64,000 nucleotides of DNA from Streptomyces sp. MST-110588 (GTDB lineage: Bacteria > Actinomycetota > Actinomycetes > Streptomycetales > Streptomycetaceae). The notes below the pieces were generated by a model, which saw nothing but the letters and a program-made list of their open reading frames with translations, made no database searches and had not been told where the DNA came from. Shown piece by piece: positions 26,259 through 36,022 of this stretch (the first letter of the stretch is position 1; each line of letters starts with the position of its first letter). The DNA is taken from NCBI RefSeq assembly GCF_022695595.1, contig NZ_CP074380.1:3484001-3548000 (forward strand). Reading direction: 5' to 3'. Position numbers and translations under genes: made by a program.

Positions 26259-27803
26259 TCAGCCCCGCGCGACCGGCTCCAGGAAGCCCTGCTCGATCAG
26301 CATCCGGATCGCCTCAGGGGTACGGTCCCGCAGCGACACCGGGTCCTCGCCCACCAGTTGGGCGATGGCGTCCAGAATCCGCCCGGCCGGCAGCGAGCCG
26401 TCGCACACCCCGGCGAAGCCCGCGCCGACCGTGTCCACCTTCGTCGCCCGCCGCATCCCGCGGTTCTGCCGCAGCACCACGTGCTCCGGGTCCTCCGCCC
26501 CCGGCAGCCCGACCTGCTCCTGCACCACTTCCTCGGCGAGCCGGAAGTGCCCGGCCAGCAGCGCCGCGTCGTCCGTCGCCCGCAGATAGTCCTGCCGCTC
26601 GAAGTGGGCGATCACCGCGTCCCCGAGCGGTTGTTCGACCGGATGCGGCCACTCCTCGACCGTCACCGAGGGGCTCGTGGATCCCGACTTGCGAAGGGTG
26701 ATCCAGCCAAAGCCCACGGCCTTGGTCTTGCGTGCCTCGAACTCCTCCAGCCAGGCGTCGTACCGGGCCGCGTACTCCTGCGGGCCGGCGCGGTGGTCGC
26801 CGCCGTCCCGCAGCCACAGCTCGGCGTACTGCGTGACGTCCTGCACCTCGCGCTGGACGATCCAGGCGTCGCAGCCGCGCGGCACCCACGTCCGCACCCG
26901 GTCACGCCAGTCCTCGCCCTCCACGTGCTGCCAGTTGGCCAGCAACTGGCAGTAGCCGCCGTCGTTGAGGTGGTCGGCGGCCTGGGACACCAGCGTCCGG
27001 CACAGGTCGTCGCCGCCCATCCCGCCGTCCCGGTACGTCAGCCGGGCACCCGGGGAGATCACGAAGGGCGGGTTGGAGACGATCAGGTCGTACCGCTCCT
27101 CCCCCACCGGCTCGAAGAGCGAGCCCTCGCGCAGATCCGCCGCCGGTGCCCCGGACAGGGCCAGGGTCAGCGCGGCGAAGCGCAGTGCCCGCGGGTTGAG
27201 GTCGGTGGCCGTGACCCGGGTGGCGTGCTGGGCGGCGTGCAGCGCCTGGATGCCGGAGCCGGTGCCGAGGTCCAGGGCCTTGGCGACCGGTGTCCGTACG
27301 GCCAGTCCGGCCAGCGTCGTGGACGCCCCGCCCACGCCCAGCACCAACTGGGAGCGGTCCACGCCCGCCGCGTCCTGCGCCGCCCCGATGCCGCCCGCGC
27401 CGCCGACCGCGCAGCCCAGGTCGGAGACGATCCACCAGTCCTGGCCCTCGGGCCCGCCGTACGGGCGCACGTCCACGCTCGCCCGTACCTCCTCGCCGTC
27501 CCGCACCAGCCAGCCGTCGGCCAGGCAGTCCTCCAGGGGCAGCGCCGCGCGGGCCCGCTCCCCGGCCACCGGCCGCTGGAGCAGGAACAGCCGCACCAGG
27601 GTCTCCAGCGGGCCGTCCCCTCTGGTCGCACGCAGCGCGGGCACGGTCTCGCTGCGGGCCAGCGCGGCGTAGGCGGGCGCGCCGAGCAGGTCCAGCAGGC
27701 CGTCGGCGGTGAAGGCGGCGGCCAGCAGCGCCTCGCGCAGCCGGGCGGTGCGGGCGCTGCTCTCGGGGTCCTGGGCGTCTGCGGTGGGGAGGTGCGTACT
27801 CAC
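26259..27803 (-). CDS. SAM-dependent methyltransferase (DUF7059/RlmG-like architecture)
   Basis: 514 aa. An N-terminal helical domain of about 140 residues precedes a class I methyltransferase fold: motif I ALDLGTGSGIQAL, then VTATDLNPRALRFAALT and the catalytic SNPPFV motif typical of N6-adenine or exocyclic-amine methylation. The C-terminal part is unassigned. NPPF-type enzymes modify rRNA, tRNA, DNA or protein glutamine; the exact substrate cannot be read here. GTG 27803 gives VSTHLPTADAQ; the frame runs to 28001 through a repetitive Arg/Thr-rich stretch (27880-28000, repeated GTACGAGC and GCCGTATGGGTG units) that is not coding. Confidence 0.82.
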   Translation of the reverse strand: MSTHLPTADAQDPESSARTARLREALLAAAFTADGLLDLLGAPAYAALARSETVPALRATRGDGPLETLVRLFLLQRPVAGERARAALPLEDCLADGWLVRDGEEVRASVDVRPYGGPEGQDWWIVSDLGCAVGGAGGIGAAQDAAGVDRSQLVLGVGGASTTLAGLAVRTPVAKALDLGTGSGIQALHAAQHATRVTATDLNPRALRFAALTLALSGAPAADLREGSLFEPVGEERYDLIVSNPPFVISPGARLTYRDGGMGGDDLCRTLVSQAADHLNDGGYCQLLANWQHVEGEDWRDRVRTWVPRGCDAWIVQREVQDVTQYAELWLRDGGDHRAGPQEYAARYDAWLEEFEARKTKAVGFGWITLRKSGSTSPSVTVEEWPHPVEQPLGDAVIAHFERQDYLRATDDAALLAGHFRLAEEVVQEQVGLPGAEDPEHVVLRQNRGMRRATKVDTVGAGFAGVCDGSLPAGRILDAIAQLVGEDPVSLRDRTPEAIRMLIEQGFLEPVARG

Positions 27804-28056
27804 GCTCCCATTGTCGCGGCAACCACCGACAAACGGCGACGGCCCGGCGCCGCGTCCTTCCCGGGCGCGGCGCCGGGCCGTATGGGTGGGGCGTCGAGCC
27901 GTACGAGCGGGGCGTCGAGCCGTATGGGTGCGGTGCCGGGCCGTATGGGTGGGGCGGGAGCGTTTCGTCCGTACGAGCGCGAGCTGTCCGTACGAGCACA
28001 AGCTGCACGTACGAGCGTGAGCCGCAGCCGGCCCCGCCTCCGCGCCCCGCCGCCCG

Positions 28057-28641
28057 CTACTTCTTCGGCTGTACGGACGGCTGCCCGGAGCCCTTCGCGT
28101 TCTGCGTCTGGCAGCCGGGCTGCCGGGCCATCGCCTTCCCGACGTCCTTGGCCTCCAGCTTCTTGAACGCCTCTTCGCTCTGCTTGTTGAGCTTGTTGAT
28201 GCCGTCGGACAGGCTGCGCAGGCCGCCCGCGAACTTCAGCTTGTCGCCCGTGTCCAGCCCCTCGACCTGCTTCTTCAGGTCGGTGTAGCCCTTGGAGAGG
28301 GAGTTGAGTTCTTTGACCGCGTTCTTCTGCGACTCCTCGCCGCCCTCGGCGGGCGGGGCGCCGGCCTTGCCCAGCGACGCGGACAGCGCCGCGTAGGCGT
28401 CGGAGACCTGCTGGAACGCCTTGGAGTCGGTCTCCTGGATCTTCTTGGAGGGCGTGTTCCCGTCGTCGGCCGTCTGCATGGCCGCGTTGGCGTCCTGGAT
28501 CTTCTTGAACTGGGCCTGCGCGGGGTCGCAGAACTTCTTGGCCCAGTCGTCGAGCTTGTTGCCCTCGTCGTCGCTGCAGCCGGTCAGTGCGAGCACCAGT
28601 GCCGCACCGCCGGACAGTGCAGCCACAAGCTTCTTGTTCAC
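28057..28641 (-). CDS. Small secreted lipoprotein, helical
   Basis: About 194 aa. Lipoprotein signal with lipobox LALTGC followed by SDDEGN; the mature chain is almost entirely charged helix with Lys/Glu/Gln heptad-like spacing (KKIQDANAAMQTADD, LNSLSKGYTDLKKQVEGLD). One CxxxxQ pair near the C-terminus. GTG at 28641 has AAGGGA 8 bases upstream; an ATG six codons earlier is possible. Function unknown; seen beside hppA in related genomes as far as I recall. Confidence 0.75.
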   Translation of the reverse strand: MNKKLVAALSGGAALVLALTGCSDDEGNKLDDWAKKFCDPAQAQFKKIQDANAAMQTADDGNTPSKKIQETDSKAFQQVSDAYAALSASLGKAGAPPAEGGEESQKNAVKELNSLSKGYTDLKKQVEGLDTGDKLKFAGGLRSLSDGINKLNKQSEEAFKKLEAKDVGKAMARQPGCQTQNAKGSGQPSVQPKK

Positions 28642-28838
28642 CGGATCGGTCCCTTCCATGGCCTACGGCCCCGGAACATACACGTCCGAAGGGCCCGGGC
28701 CACGAGCCGGGCAGCGCGCACGACCCTCATTGCAGCCATTTGCACCAAGGCATCCGCACCGCGCGGACACGGCGACGGGCGGGTGCCCGGCGCGTCCAAA
28801 AGACGCCGGTCACCCGCCCGTTGAGCGGTGCGGGACCC

Positions 28839-31235
28839 TCAGGACACCACCGCGGGGTCGGCCGCCTTGACCGCCTTCCCGGAGTTGTCCTCGTCACCCA
28901 TCGCGATGCCGCGCCGCTTGGAGACGTACACCGCGCCGATGATGATCCCGATGGCGAGCAGCGCGACCACGATCCGTACGCCGATGCTCTTGTCCTGCCC
29001 GTAGGAGAACTTCACCACGGCCGGCGCGATCAGCAGCGACACCAGGTTCATCACCTTCAGCAGCGGGTTGATCGCCGGGCCCGCGGTGTCCTTGAACGGG
29101 TCGCCGACCGTGTCGCCGATGACGGTCGCCGAATGCGCCTCGCTGCCCTTGCCGCCGTGGTGGCCGTCCTCGACCAGCTTCTTGGCGTTGTCCCACGCGC
29201 CTCCGGAGTTGGCGAGGAAGACCGCCATCAGGGTCCCGGTGCCGATCGCGCCCGCCAGGAACGAGCCGAGCGCGCCCACGCCGAGCGAGAAGCCGACCGC
29301 GATGGGGGTGAGCACCGCCAGCAGGCCCGGGGTGGCCAGTTCGCGCAGCGCGTCCTTGGTGCAGATGTCCACCACCCGCCCGTACTCGGGCTTCTCGGTG
29401 TAATCCATGATGCCGGGGCGCTCGCGGAACTGCCGACGTACCTCGAAGACCACCGCGCCCGCCGACCGGGACACCGCGTTGATCGCCAGTCCGGAGAAGA
29501 GGAAGACGACCGAGGCGCCCAGGACCAGCCCGACCAGGTTGTTGGGCTGGGAGATGTCCAGGCTCAGCCCCATGCCGCCGGCGGCCTTGCCGACGTCCCG
29601 TACGGCGGTGGCGATCGCGTCCCGGTAGGAGCCGAAGAGCGCCGAGGCGGCGAGCACCGCCGTGGCGATGGCGATGCCCTTGGTGATGGCCTTGGTGGTG
29701 TTGCCCACGGCGTCCAGGTCGGTGAGGACCTGCGCGCCGTCGCCCGTGACGTCACCGGACATCTCGGCGATGCCCTGGGCGTTGTCGGAGACCGGGCCGA
29801 AGGTGTCCATCGCGACGATGACGCCGACGGTGGTCAGCAGGCCGGTGCCGGCCAGCGCGACCGCGAACAGCGCCAGCATGATGGACGCGCCGCCCAGCAG
29901 GAATGCGCCGTACACCGACAGACCGATCAGGACCGCCGAGTAGACGGCCGACTCCAGGCCCAGGGAGATGCCGGACAGGACCACGGTGGCCGGCCCGGTC
30001 AGCGAGGTCTTGCCGACGTCCCGTACGGGCCTGCGGCTGGTCTCGGTGAAGTAGCCCGTGAGCTGCTGGATGAGCGCGGCCAGCACGATGCCGATGGCGA
30101 CCGCCACCAGGGCCAGCACCCGCGGGTCGCCGTCGCGCCCCAGGATCGCCGGGTCGGTCACGCCGTCCAGGTCCTTGTAGGAGGACGGGAGGTAGGTGAA
30201 GACGGCGGTGGCCACCAGCGCCAGGGAGATGCCGGCGGAGATGAAGAACCCGCGGTTGATGGCGGTCATGCCACTGCGGTCGGAGCGCCGGGGGGAGACC
30301 AGGAAGATGCCGATCATCGCCGTCACCACACCGATGGCCGGTACGAGGAGCGGGAAGGCGAGCCCCGAGTCACCGAAGGCCGCCGTGCCCAGGATGAGGG
30401 CCGCCACCAGCGTCACGGCGTAGGACTCGAACAGGTCGGCGGCCATGCCCGCGCAGTCGCCGACGTTGTCGCCCACGTTGTCCGCGATGGTCGCGGCGTT
30501 GCGCGGGTCGTCCTCGGGGATGCCCTGCTCGACCTTGCCGACGAGGTCGGCGCCGACGTCCGCGGCCTTGGTGAAGATGCCGCCGCCGACCCGCATGAAC
30601 ATCGCGATCAGCGCGGCGCCCAGCCCGAAGCCCTCCAGGACCTTGGGCGCGTCGACCGCGTAGACGAGCACGACACAGGACGCGCCCAAAAGGCCGAGCC
30701 CCACGGTGAACATGCCGACGACACCGCCCGTGCGAAAAGCGATCTTCATGGCTTTGTGCGAGACGGCCGTGAGATCCCTTTCCCGCGTATCGCCCTCGGC
30801 CGGAGTGGCTTCCCGGGCCGCCGCCGCCACGCGCACATTGCTGCGTACCGCCAGCCACATGCCGATATAACCGGTGGCCGCCGAGAATCCGGCGCCGATC
30901 AAGAAGAAGACGCTGCGCCCCGCGCGCTGCGTCCAGTTGTCCGCGGGCAACAGCATGAGCAGGAAGAACACCACGACGGCGAATACGCCGAGCGTGCGCA
31001 ACTGCCGCGCCAGGTAGGCATTCGCGCCTTCCTGCACGGCCGCGGCGATCTTCTTCATGCTGTCGGTTCCCTCGCCGGCCGCGAGCACTTGGCGCACCAG
31101 CACCGCCGCGACGGCCAGGGCCGCCAGCGCCACGACGGCGATCGCGACCACGATGCCGCGGTTTCCGGTCGTCAGTGATGGCTCGGCCAGGTATGAGGGG
31201 GTGTCCAGCAACTGAGGGGTGTAAGGCCCCGCCAT
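28839..31235 (-). CDS. hppA: Membrane-bound proton-translocating pyrophosphatase, K+-independent type
   Basis: Couples pyrophosphate hydrolysis to proton export across the membrane. 798 aa with about 16 helices. Active-site blocks: DVGADLVGKVEQGIPEDDPR and NVGDNVGDCAGMAADLFESY, and later DNAQGIAEM and AHSATVIGDTVGDPFKDT. The motif GNTTKAITKG has Lys where K+-dependent enzymes have Ala, marking the K+-independent class. ATG 31235 follows GGAGGACGA. Single gene with a long leader region. Confidence 0.95.
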   Translation of the reverse strand: MAGPYTPQLLDTPSYLAEPSLTTGNRGIVVAIAVVALAALAVAAVLVRQVLAAGEGTDSMKKIAAAVQEGANAYLARQLRTLGVFAVVVFFLLMLLPADNWTQRAGRSVFFLIGAGFSAATGYIGMWLAVRSNVRVAAAAREATPAEGDTRERDLTAVSHKAMKIAFRTGGVVGMFTVGLGLLGASCVVLVYAVDAPKVLEGFGLGAALIAMFMRVGGGIFTKAADVGADLVGKVEQGIPEDDPRNAATIADNVGDNVGDCAGMAADLFESYAVTLVAALILGTAAFGDSGLAFPLLVPAIGVVTAMIGIFLVSPRRSDRSGMTAINRGFFISAGISLALVATAVFTYLPSSYKDLDGVTDPAILGRDGDPRVLALVAVAIGIVLAALIQQLTGYFTETSRRPVRDVGKTSLTGPATVVLSGISLGLESAVYSAVLIGLSVYGAFLLGGASIMLALFAVALAGTGLLTTVGVIVAMDTFGPVSDNAQGIAEMSGDVTGDGAQVLTDLDAVGNTTKAITKGIAIATAVLAASALFGSYRDAIATAVRDVGKAAGGMGLSLDISQPNNLVGLVLGASVVFLFSGLAINAVSRSAGAVVFEVRRQFRERPGIMDYTEKPEYGRVVDICTKDALRELATPGLLAVLTPIAVGFSLGVGALGSFLAGAIGTGTLMAVFLANSGGAWDNAKKLVEDGHHGGKGSEAHSATVIGDTVGDPFKDTAGPAINPLLKVMNLVSLLIAPAVVKFSYGQDKSIGVRIVVALLAIGIIIGAVYVSKRRGIAMGDEDNSGKAVKAADPAVVS

Positions 31236-32075
31236 TCGTCCTCCTTGACGTTTGGCACATGGGCGCGCGGAAGCACGCTCAGGCGTCCTGAGCAAAGGTG
31301 TGGACGGATTGTAGGGAGCCGCACTAGATCAAAACAGTGCGCCTCAAAGGGAATTCGCCTGCTACCGGGAAGATCAAAAGGCGAGCGCTGCGGGAATTCG
31401 CCCGGACGGAGGAAAGGAAGGAATTCGCTGACATCCGGCCGATGATCTCAGTGTCTTACTGAACGCCGCTGCTCAAAGAGGTGCCGCGTCCGTTTGCGTA
31501 TCCGGCCGTGACCGCGGATGCCGGGGCAGGCGCGTACGGGCCCGGGGCGGCGGTACGGGGGGCCGTACGGACGTACGAGCCGACCGCGACGTATGAAAGG
31601 CGGTAGGAGAACGGTCCGGGAATCGCCCGGGAACGGGACGAGAGCGCCCGGGGACGGGGCGGAGCGCCTGGGAAGACGACTACGGGAGTGTCTGGGAACG
31701 GGACTACGGGAACGCCTGGTGTACGTGCCGGGGCGCGCCGGAAACGGTGCGGGAACACACGGGAGCGGGAGGCGGCCGGGGCGGGGCAGTGGAGGGCGGG
31801 GACGGGGCGGCGCGGCGGGGACGTGGCCGTGACGGCGGGTGGTGGGGGCGAGGGCGGCGCGATGGGGGCGAGGGCGGCGCGGCGGGGGCGAGGGGGCAGC
31901 GCGGCCGGGGCGAGGGGGCAGCGCGGCCGAGGCGGGGGCCGGGGGCGGTGCGAGGCCGGCGGCGGAGGCGCGCGGACATGCCAAGGCGCCGACGGGCCGT
32001 CAGGCCGCCGGTACGCGTGGGATTCACCAGGCCGAAGGGGTGGTGCGTGGTGCCTGAGAAGGTACGAGGCCGACG
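31236..32075 (-). other. Long spacer upstream of hppA with GC-rich tandem repeat
   Basis: No convincing gene on either strand over 840 bp. The hppA-proximal part (31236-31450) is relatively AT-rich with three ggaattcgc motifs (31351, 31392 and 31421 approx.), a likely promoter and leader region. The distal part (31840-31940) is a minisatellite of gggggcgagggcggcgcg-type units. Long frames there have Pro/Arg/Ala composition typical of shadows. Confidence 0.65.
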
Positions 32076-32558
32076 TCAGGGAAGAACGGGAGCGGGCGCC
32101 GTCGGCCAGCTCATGCGGATGACCCCGCCGTTCTCGCCGGAGGTGACCTCGACGTCGTCGACCAGCCCGCTGATGACCGCGAGTCCCATCTCGTCGTCGC
32201 CGTCGACCCCGCCGTCACCGTTCTCCGCGGCGGGTCCCTCGCCGCCCGGCGACGCGTCGCCGTCCGCGCCACGCGCGTCCGGCACCGCTTTGGCCGCCGC
32301 CGGACCGCACGGCACCTCGTCGCCCACCTCGATGGAGAACTTCTTCTCGTCCTCCACCAGCACGACGCGTACGGGCGCGGAAATGGCATTGCTGCGATGC
32401 AGCCCCACCGCTCGGGTACACGCCTCACCCACGGCGAGACGCACCTCGTCCAGCACCGCTTCGTCCACGCCGGCCCGGCGCGCCACGGCAGCCGCGACCA
32501 GCCGCGCGGTGCGCACGTGCTCGGGAAGGGCGCTGAAACGGAGTTCGACGGTGGTCAT
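32076..32558 (-). CDS. Anti-sigma factor, RsbW-like ATPase (BldG partner)
   Basis: 160 aa HATPase_c fold kinase-like protein: N box region LDEVRLAVGEACTRAVGLHR (Glu-Asn type motif degenerate, Glu-Ala-Cys-Thr), ending with DEMGLAVISGLVDDVEV (G1-like). An insertion rich in Gly/Asp/Glu (about residues 100-135) separates the boxes. It lies 109 bp after bldG on the same strand, the conserved pair in Streptomyces where the anti-sigma protein binds BldG. ATG 32558 follows GAGGGGGATGG. It would phosphorylate or sequester BldG and sigma factors; the target sigma factors are encoded elsewhere. Confidence 0.9.
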   Translation of the reverse strand: MTTVELRFSALPEHVRTARLVAAAVARRAGVDEAVLDEVRLAVGEACTRAVGLHRSNAISAPVRVVLVEDEKKFSIEVGDEVPCGPAAAKAVPDARGADGDASPGGEGPAAENGDGGVDGDDEMGLAVISGLVDDVEVTSGENGGVIRMSWPTAPAPVLP

Positions 32559-32667
32559 GCCATCCCCCTCGATATGCGGGCGTGCAACGCAGGGGACCGG
32601 ACCGCCAAGCCCGGTTCCCTCCACTGCTTCCTACCCCGCGCCGTCGGCGCGGGGCACCGGCCGGCCG

Positions 32668-33009
32668 TCAGTCTGTCGCCGAGACGGCGTCGTCGACCGA
32701 GGTGTGAATCGGGAACACCTTGGTCAGTCCGGTGATACGGAAGATCTTCAAAATGCGCTCCTGGTTGCAGACCAGGCGCAGCGAGCCCTCATGGGCACGC
32801 ACCCGCTTCAGCCCGCCCACCAGCACACCGAGCCCGGTGGAGTCGAGGAAGTCGACACGTTCCATGTCCACCACCAGGTGGTAGCTTCCGTCGTTCACGA
32901 GCTCGACAAGCTGTTCCCGCAGCTTGGGCGCGGTGTATACATCAATCTCACCACCGACCTCGACGACCGTACGGTCGCCAACGGTTCGGGTCGACAGGGA
33001 CAGGTCCAC
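32668..33009 (-). CDS. bldG: Anti-sigma factor antagonist BldG
   Basis: 113 aa STAS protein needed in Streptomyces for aerial mycelium and antibiotic formation. Phosphorylation site Ser57 in [13 protein letters not shown] core [20 protein letters not shown] and [19 protein letters not shown]. Length and residues match the known BldG. ATG at 33009. It is followed by its anti-sigma partner and preceded by a divergent helicase gene with 55 bp between the starts, so the promoters must lie in that spacer or within the genes. Confidence 0.97.
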   Translation of the reverse strand: MDLSLSTRTVGDRTVVEVGGEIDVYTAPKLREQLVELVNDGSYHLVVDMERVDFLDSTGLGVLVGGLKRVRAHEGSLRLVCNQERILKIFRITGLTKVFPIHTSVDDAVSATD

Positions 33010-33064
33010 GGATCCTCCAGCACCTTGCTATCGAGCGGTCGCCCCCCATGGATCGGCAGCCGCG

Positions 33065-35515
33065 ATGGCATTCAATCACTTACCAGCAGGCGCGCACGAC
33101 GCCTTGTCAGCATTGTCCGTCACACCGGTGACACACTCGGTGCCGATGGCCTCCAATCAACTCCCGCCGGACGCGGGCCCAAGCCCCTCCCCGGGCACGG
33201 TTCTGGACCGTCTCACCCGGGGGGCGACCCGCGCTACGCGCATCACTCATACGGAGCACTTGCCCCCGCGCATCGGCAGCCATGCGGAATGGCCCGCACG
33301 GATCCGTCCGGAAGTGATCGACGCCATCCGCGCAGCCGGAATCGAGCGTCCCTGGGCCCACCAGGCCCGTACGTCCGAACACGCGCTGAACGGCGAGTCC
33401 GTCGTCGTCGCCACCGGCACGGCGTCCGGCAAGTCCCTGGCCTACCTGGCGCCGGTCCTCAGCGCACTCCTCGACGGCTCCGCGGCCCCCAACGGGCGGG
33501 GCGCGACCGCGCTGTACCTCGCCCCCACCAAGGCCCTCGCCGCCGACCAGCGGCGCGCCGTACGCGACCTGGCCGCCCCTCTCGGCACCGCCGTACGGCC
33601 CGCCGTGTACGACGGCGACACGCCGGTCGAAGAGCGCGAATGGGTACGTCAGTACGGCAACTACGTCCTGACCAACCCGGACATGCTGCACAGCGGCATC
33701 CTCCCGGCCCATCCCCGCTGGTCCTCCTTCCTGCGCGCACTGCGGTACGTCGTCATCGACGAGTGCCACACCTACCGCGGCGTCTTCGGCTCACACGTGG
33801 CCCAGGTCATACGCCGCCTCCGGCGTGTCTGCGCCCGCTACGGCTCCGATCCCGTCTTCCTCCTCGCCTCCGCTACCGCCGCCGACCCCGCGCAGGCGGC
33901 CGGCCGGCTCACCGGCGTACCCGTCGTGGAGATCACCGAGGACACCTCGCCCCGCGGCGAACTGGTCTTCGCCCTGTGGGAGCCGCCGCTGACCGAACTG
34001 CACGGCGAACAGGGCGCGCCGGTCCGCCGTACGGCCACCGCCGAGACCGCCGACCTCCTGACCGACCTCGTCGTCCAGGGCGTACGCAGCGTCGCCTTCG
34101 TACGCTCCCGGCGCGCCGCCGAGCTGATCGCGCTGATCGCCCAGGAACGCCTGGCCGACGTCGACCGCTCGCTGCCCGCTCGGGTCGCCGCCTACCGGGG
34201 CGGATATCTCCCCGAGGAGCGGCGCGCGCTGGAGCACGCGCTGCACACCGGCGACCTCCTCGGGCTCGCCGCCACCACCGCCCTGGAGCTGGGCGTGGAC
34301 GTCTCCGGCCTGGACGCCGTCGTCATCGCCGGCTATCCCGGCACCCGCGCCTCGCTGTGGCAGCAGGCCGGCCGCGCGGGACGTTCGGGGCAGGGCGCGC
34401 TGGCCGTGCTCGTCGCCCGGGACGACCCGCTGGACACGTATCTCGTCCACCACCCCGAGGCCCTCTTCCGCCGGCCCGTGGAGAGCACGGTCCTGGACCC
34501 CGACAACCCCTACGTCCTGGCGCCGCACCTGTGCGCCGCGGCGGCCGAGCTGCCGCTCACCGAGGACGACCTCGCCCTCTTCGGGCCGCAGACCCACGAA
34601 CTGCTGCCGGTGCTCGAAGCGCGCAGGCTGCTGCGCCGCCGGGCCCGCGCCTGGCACTGGACGCGGCGCGAGCGGGCCGCCGACCTCACCGACATCCGCG
34701 GCCAGGGCGGCACCCCGGTCCAGATCGTGGAGGCCGCCACCGGCCGGCTGCTGGGCACGGTGGACGCGGCGGCGGCGCACACCACCGTCCACGAGGGTGC
34801 CGTCCACCTCCACCAGGGCCGTACGTATCTGGTCCGGCACCTGGACCTGGAGGACGACGTCGCCCTCGTCGAGGAAGCCTCCCCGCCCTACTCCACGACC
34901 GCCCGCGACACCACCGCCATCTCCATCCTGGAGACCGACACGGAAGTCCCCTGGGGTGCGTCGCGGCTGTGCTTCGGCTCCGTGGAGGTCACCAATCAGG
35001 TCGTCTCCTTCCTGCGCCGCAGACTCATCACCGGCGAGGTCCTGGGCGAGACCAAGCTGGACCTGCCGCCCCGTACGCTGCGCACCCGCGCCGTGTGGTG
35101 GACGGTCACCGAGGACCAGCTCGACGCCGCCCGCGTCAATCCGGAACAGCTCGGCGGCGCCCTGCACGCCGCCGAGCACGCCTCCATCGGCATGCTGCCG
35201 CTCTTCGCCACGTGCGACCGCTGGGACATCGGCGGCGTGTCCGTACCGCTCCACCCGGACACCCTCCTCCCGACCGTCTTCGTCTACGACGGGCACCCCG
35301 GCGGCGCGGGCTTCGCCGAGCGGGCCTTCCACACCGCCGCCACCTGGCTGGACGCCACCCGCCAGGCCATCGCCTCGTGCGAGTGCGAGGCCGGCTGTCC
35401 GTCCTGCATCCAGTCCCCCAAGTGCGGCAACGGCAACGAACCGCTCCACAAACGCGCCGCCCTCCGCCTGCTGACCGTCCTCCTGAAGTCGGCCCCCGAC
35501 GCCGCCCAGCCCTGA
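33065..35515 (+). CDS. DEAD/DEAH-box helicase with DUF1998 zinc-binding C-terminus (MrfA-like)
   Basis: 816 aa. Superfamily 2 motifs: Q-like region PWAHQARTSEHALNGESVVV, Walker A ATGTASGKS, APTKALAADQ, TNPDMLH, DECH (Walker B as IDECHTYRG), SATA (motif III), TTALELGVDVSG and QQAGRAGRSGQ (motif VI). The C-terminal cluster CECEAGCPSCIQSPKCG is the four-Cys metal site of MrfA/YprA proteins, which in Bacillus repair mitomycin lesions. ATG at 33065 (MAFNHLPAG) is used; ATG 33146 is an alternative. Divergent from bldG. Confidence 0.9.
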   Translation: MAFNHLPAGAHDALSALSVTPVTHSVPMASNQLPPDAGPSPSPGTVLDRLTRGATRATRITHTEHLPPRIGSHAEWPARIRPEVIDAIRAAGIERPWAHQARTSEHALNGESVVVATGTASGKSLAYLAPVLSALLDGSAAPNGRGATALYLAPTKALAADQRRAVRDLAAPLGTAVRPAVYDGDTPVEEREWVRQYGNYVLTNPDMLHSGILPAHPRWSSFLRALRYVVIDECHTYRGVFGSHVAQVIRRLRRVCARYGSDPVFLLASATAADPAQAAGRLTGVPVVEITEDTSPRGELVFALWEPPLTELHGEQGAPVRRTATAETADLLTDLVVQGVRSVAFVRSRRAAELIALIAQERLADVDRSLPARVAAYRGGYLPEERRALEHALHTGDLLGLAATTALELGVDVSGLDAVVIAGYPGTRASLWQQAGRAGRSGQGALAVLVARDDPLDTYLVHHPEALFRRPVESTVLDPDNPYVLAPHLCAAAAELPLTEDDLALFGPQTHELLPVLEARRLLRRRARAWHWTRRERAADLTDIRGQGGTPVQIVEAATGRLLGTVDAAAAHTTVHEGAVHLHQGRTYLVRHLDLEDDVALVEEASPPYSTTARDTTAISILETDTEVPWGASRLCFGSVEVTNQVVSFLRRRLITGEVLGETKLDLPPRTLRTRAVWWTVTEDQLDAARVNPEQLGGALHAAEHASIGMLPLFATCDRWDIGGVSVPLHPDTLLPTVFVYDGHPGGAGFAERAFHTAATWLDATRQAIASCECEAGCPSCIQSPKCGNGNEPLHKRAALRLLTVLLKSAPDAAQP

Positions 35516-35579
35516 GCCCGTATGCCGCCGTCCGGGTGATCGGGGGTGGTTGTGCGCGCCGGGCGCGTCGTCAGGCGTG

Positions 35580-36022
35580 TCATTCGGCGTGTCGACGAGT
35601 CCGACGCCGGCTCTCGTCGGCCCGGCGGGGGCCAAGGCAGGAACGGCGGTTCGGGACGCGTACGTCATCGTGCGGGCCGTCGGGTCGGGTGGGCCGGCCC
35701 GGGAGCGGGTGTGGGCGGTGAAAGGGCCGGTGCGGACCTCGGTCTCGATGTCGGCCACTTCGCCGTCCAGGGTGCACCGGGTCATCCGTACGCCCTGGTC
35801 CCCCGCCACCCGGCCGGCCGTGCGGCATGCCTTTGTCTGCCCCTGGAGTGCCTGGTCGGCGGCGGCCAGGGCGGCCAGGTCCGCTGCCGCGCCCGCGCGG
35901 TGGCGGGCCAGCACGGCCTGGCCCATCGCGACGACGCCCGCGAACACCGCGCACAGTGCCATCGCAGCGAAGACCGCCCACACCGTGGCCGAGCCCTCAT
36001 CCCCGCACCGTTTCCTCCGCAA
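35580..36022 (-). CDS. TadG/Rv3654c-like secreted pilus-locus protein, 3' end unresolved
   Basis: The start region is clear: TTG 36022 with GGAGG about 9 bases upstream, then DEGSATVWAVFAAMALCAVF (membrane anchor), RHRAGAAADLAALAAADQAL and CRTAG, matching the Rv3654c-like family that closes actinobacterial tad operons. Family members end near residue 120-140 in ...SRAGP; here that motif is at about 35690. The continuous frame has no stop until 33791 and would run 1.7 kb antisense to the helicase. A one-base shift near 35690 would end it at 35580. The end given here is therefore a guess. Confidence 0.6.

Noticed and set aside
28587..31178. 863-codon plus-strand open frame opposite hppA
   Set aside because: Composition (Asp/His/Gln/Arg-rich) is the usual antisense shadow of a high-GC gene; hppA motifs on the other strand are unambiguous.
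31448..31984. Pro/Arg-rich minus-strand frame upstream of hppA
   Set aside because: Sits over a GC minisatellite; no ribosome site or protein-like composition.
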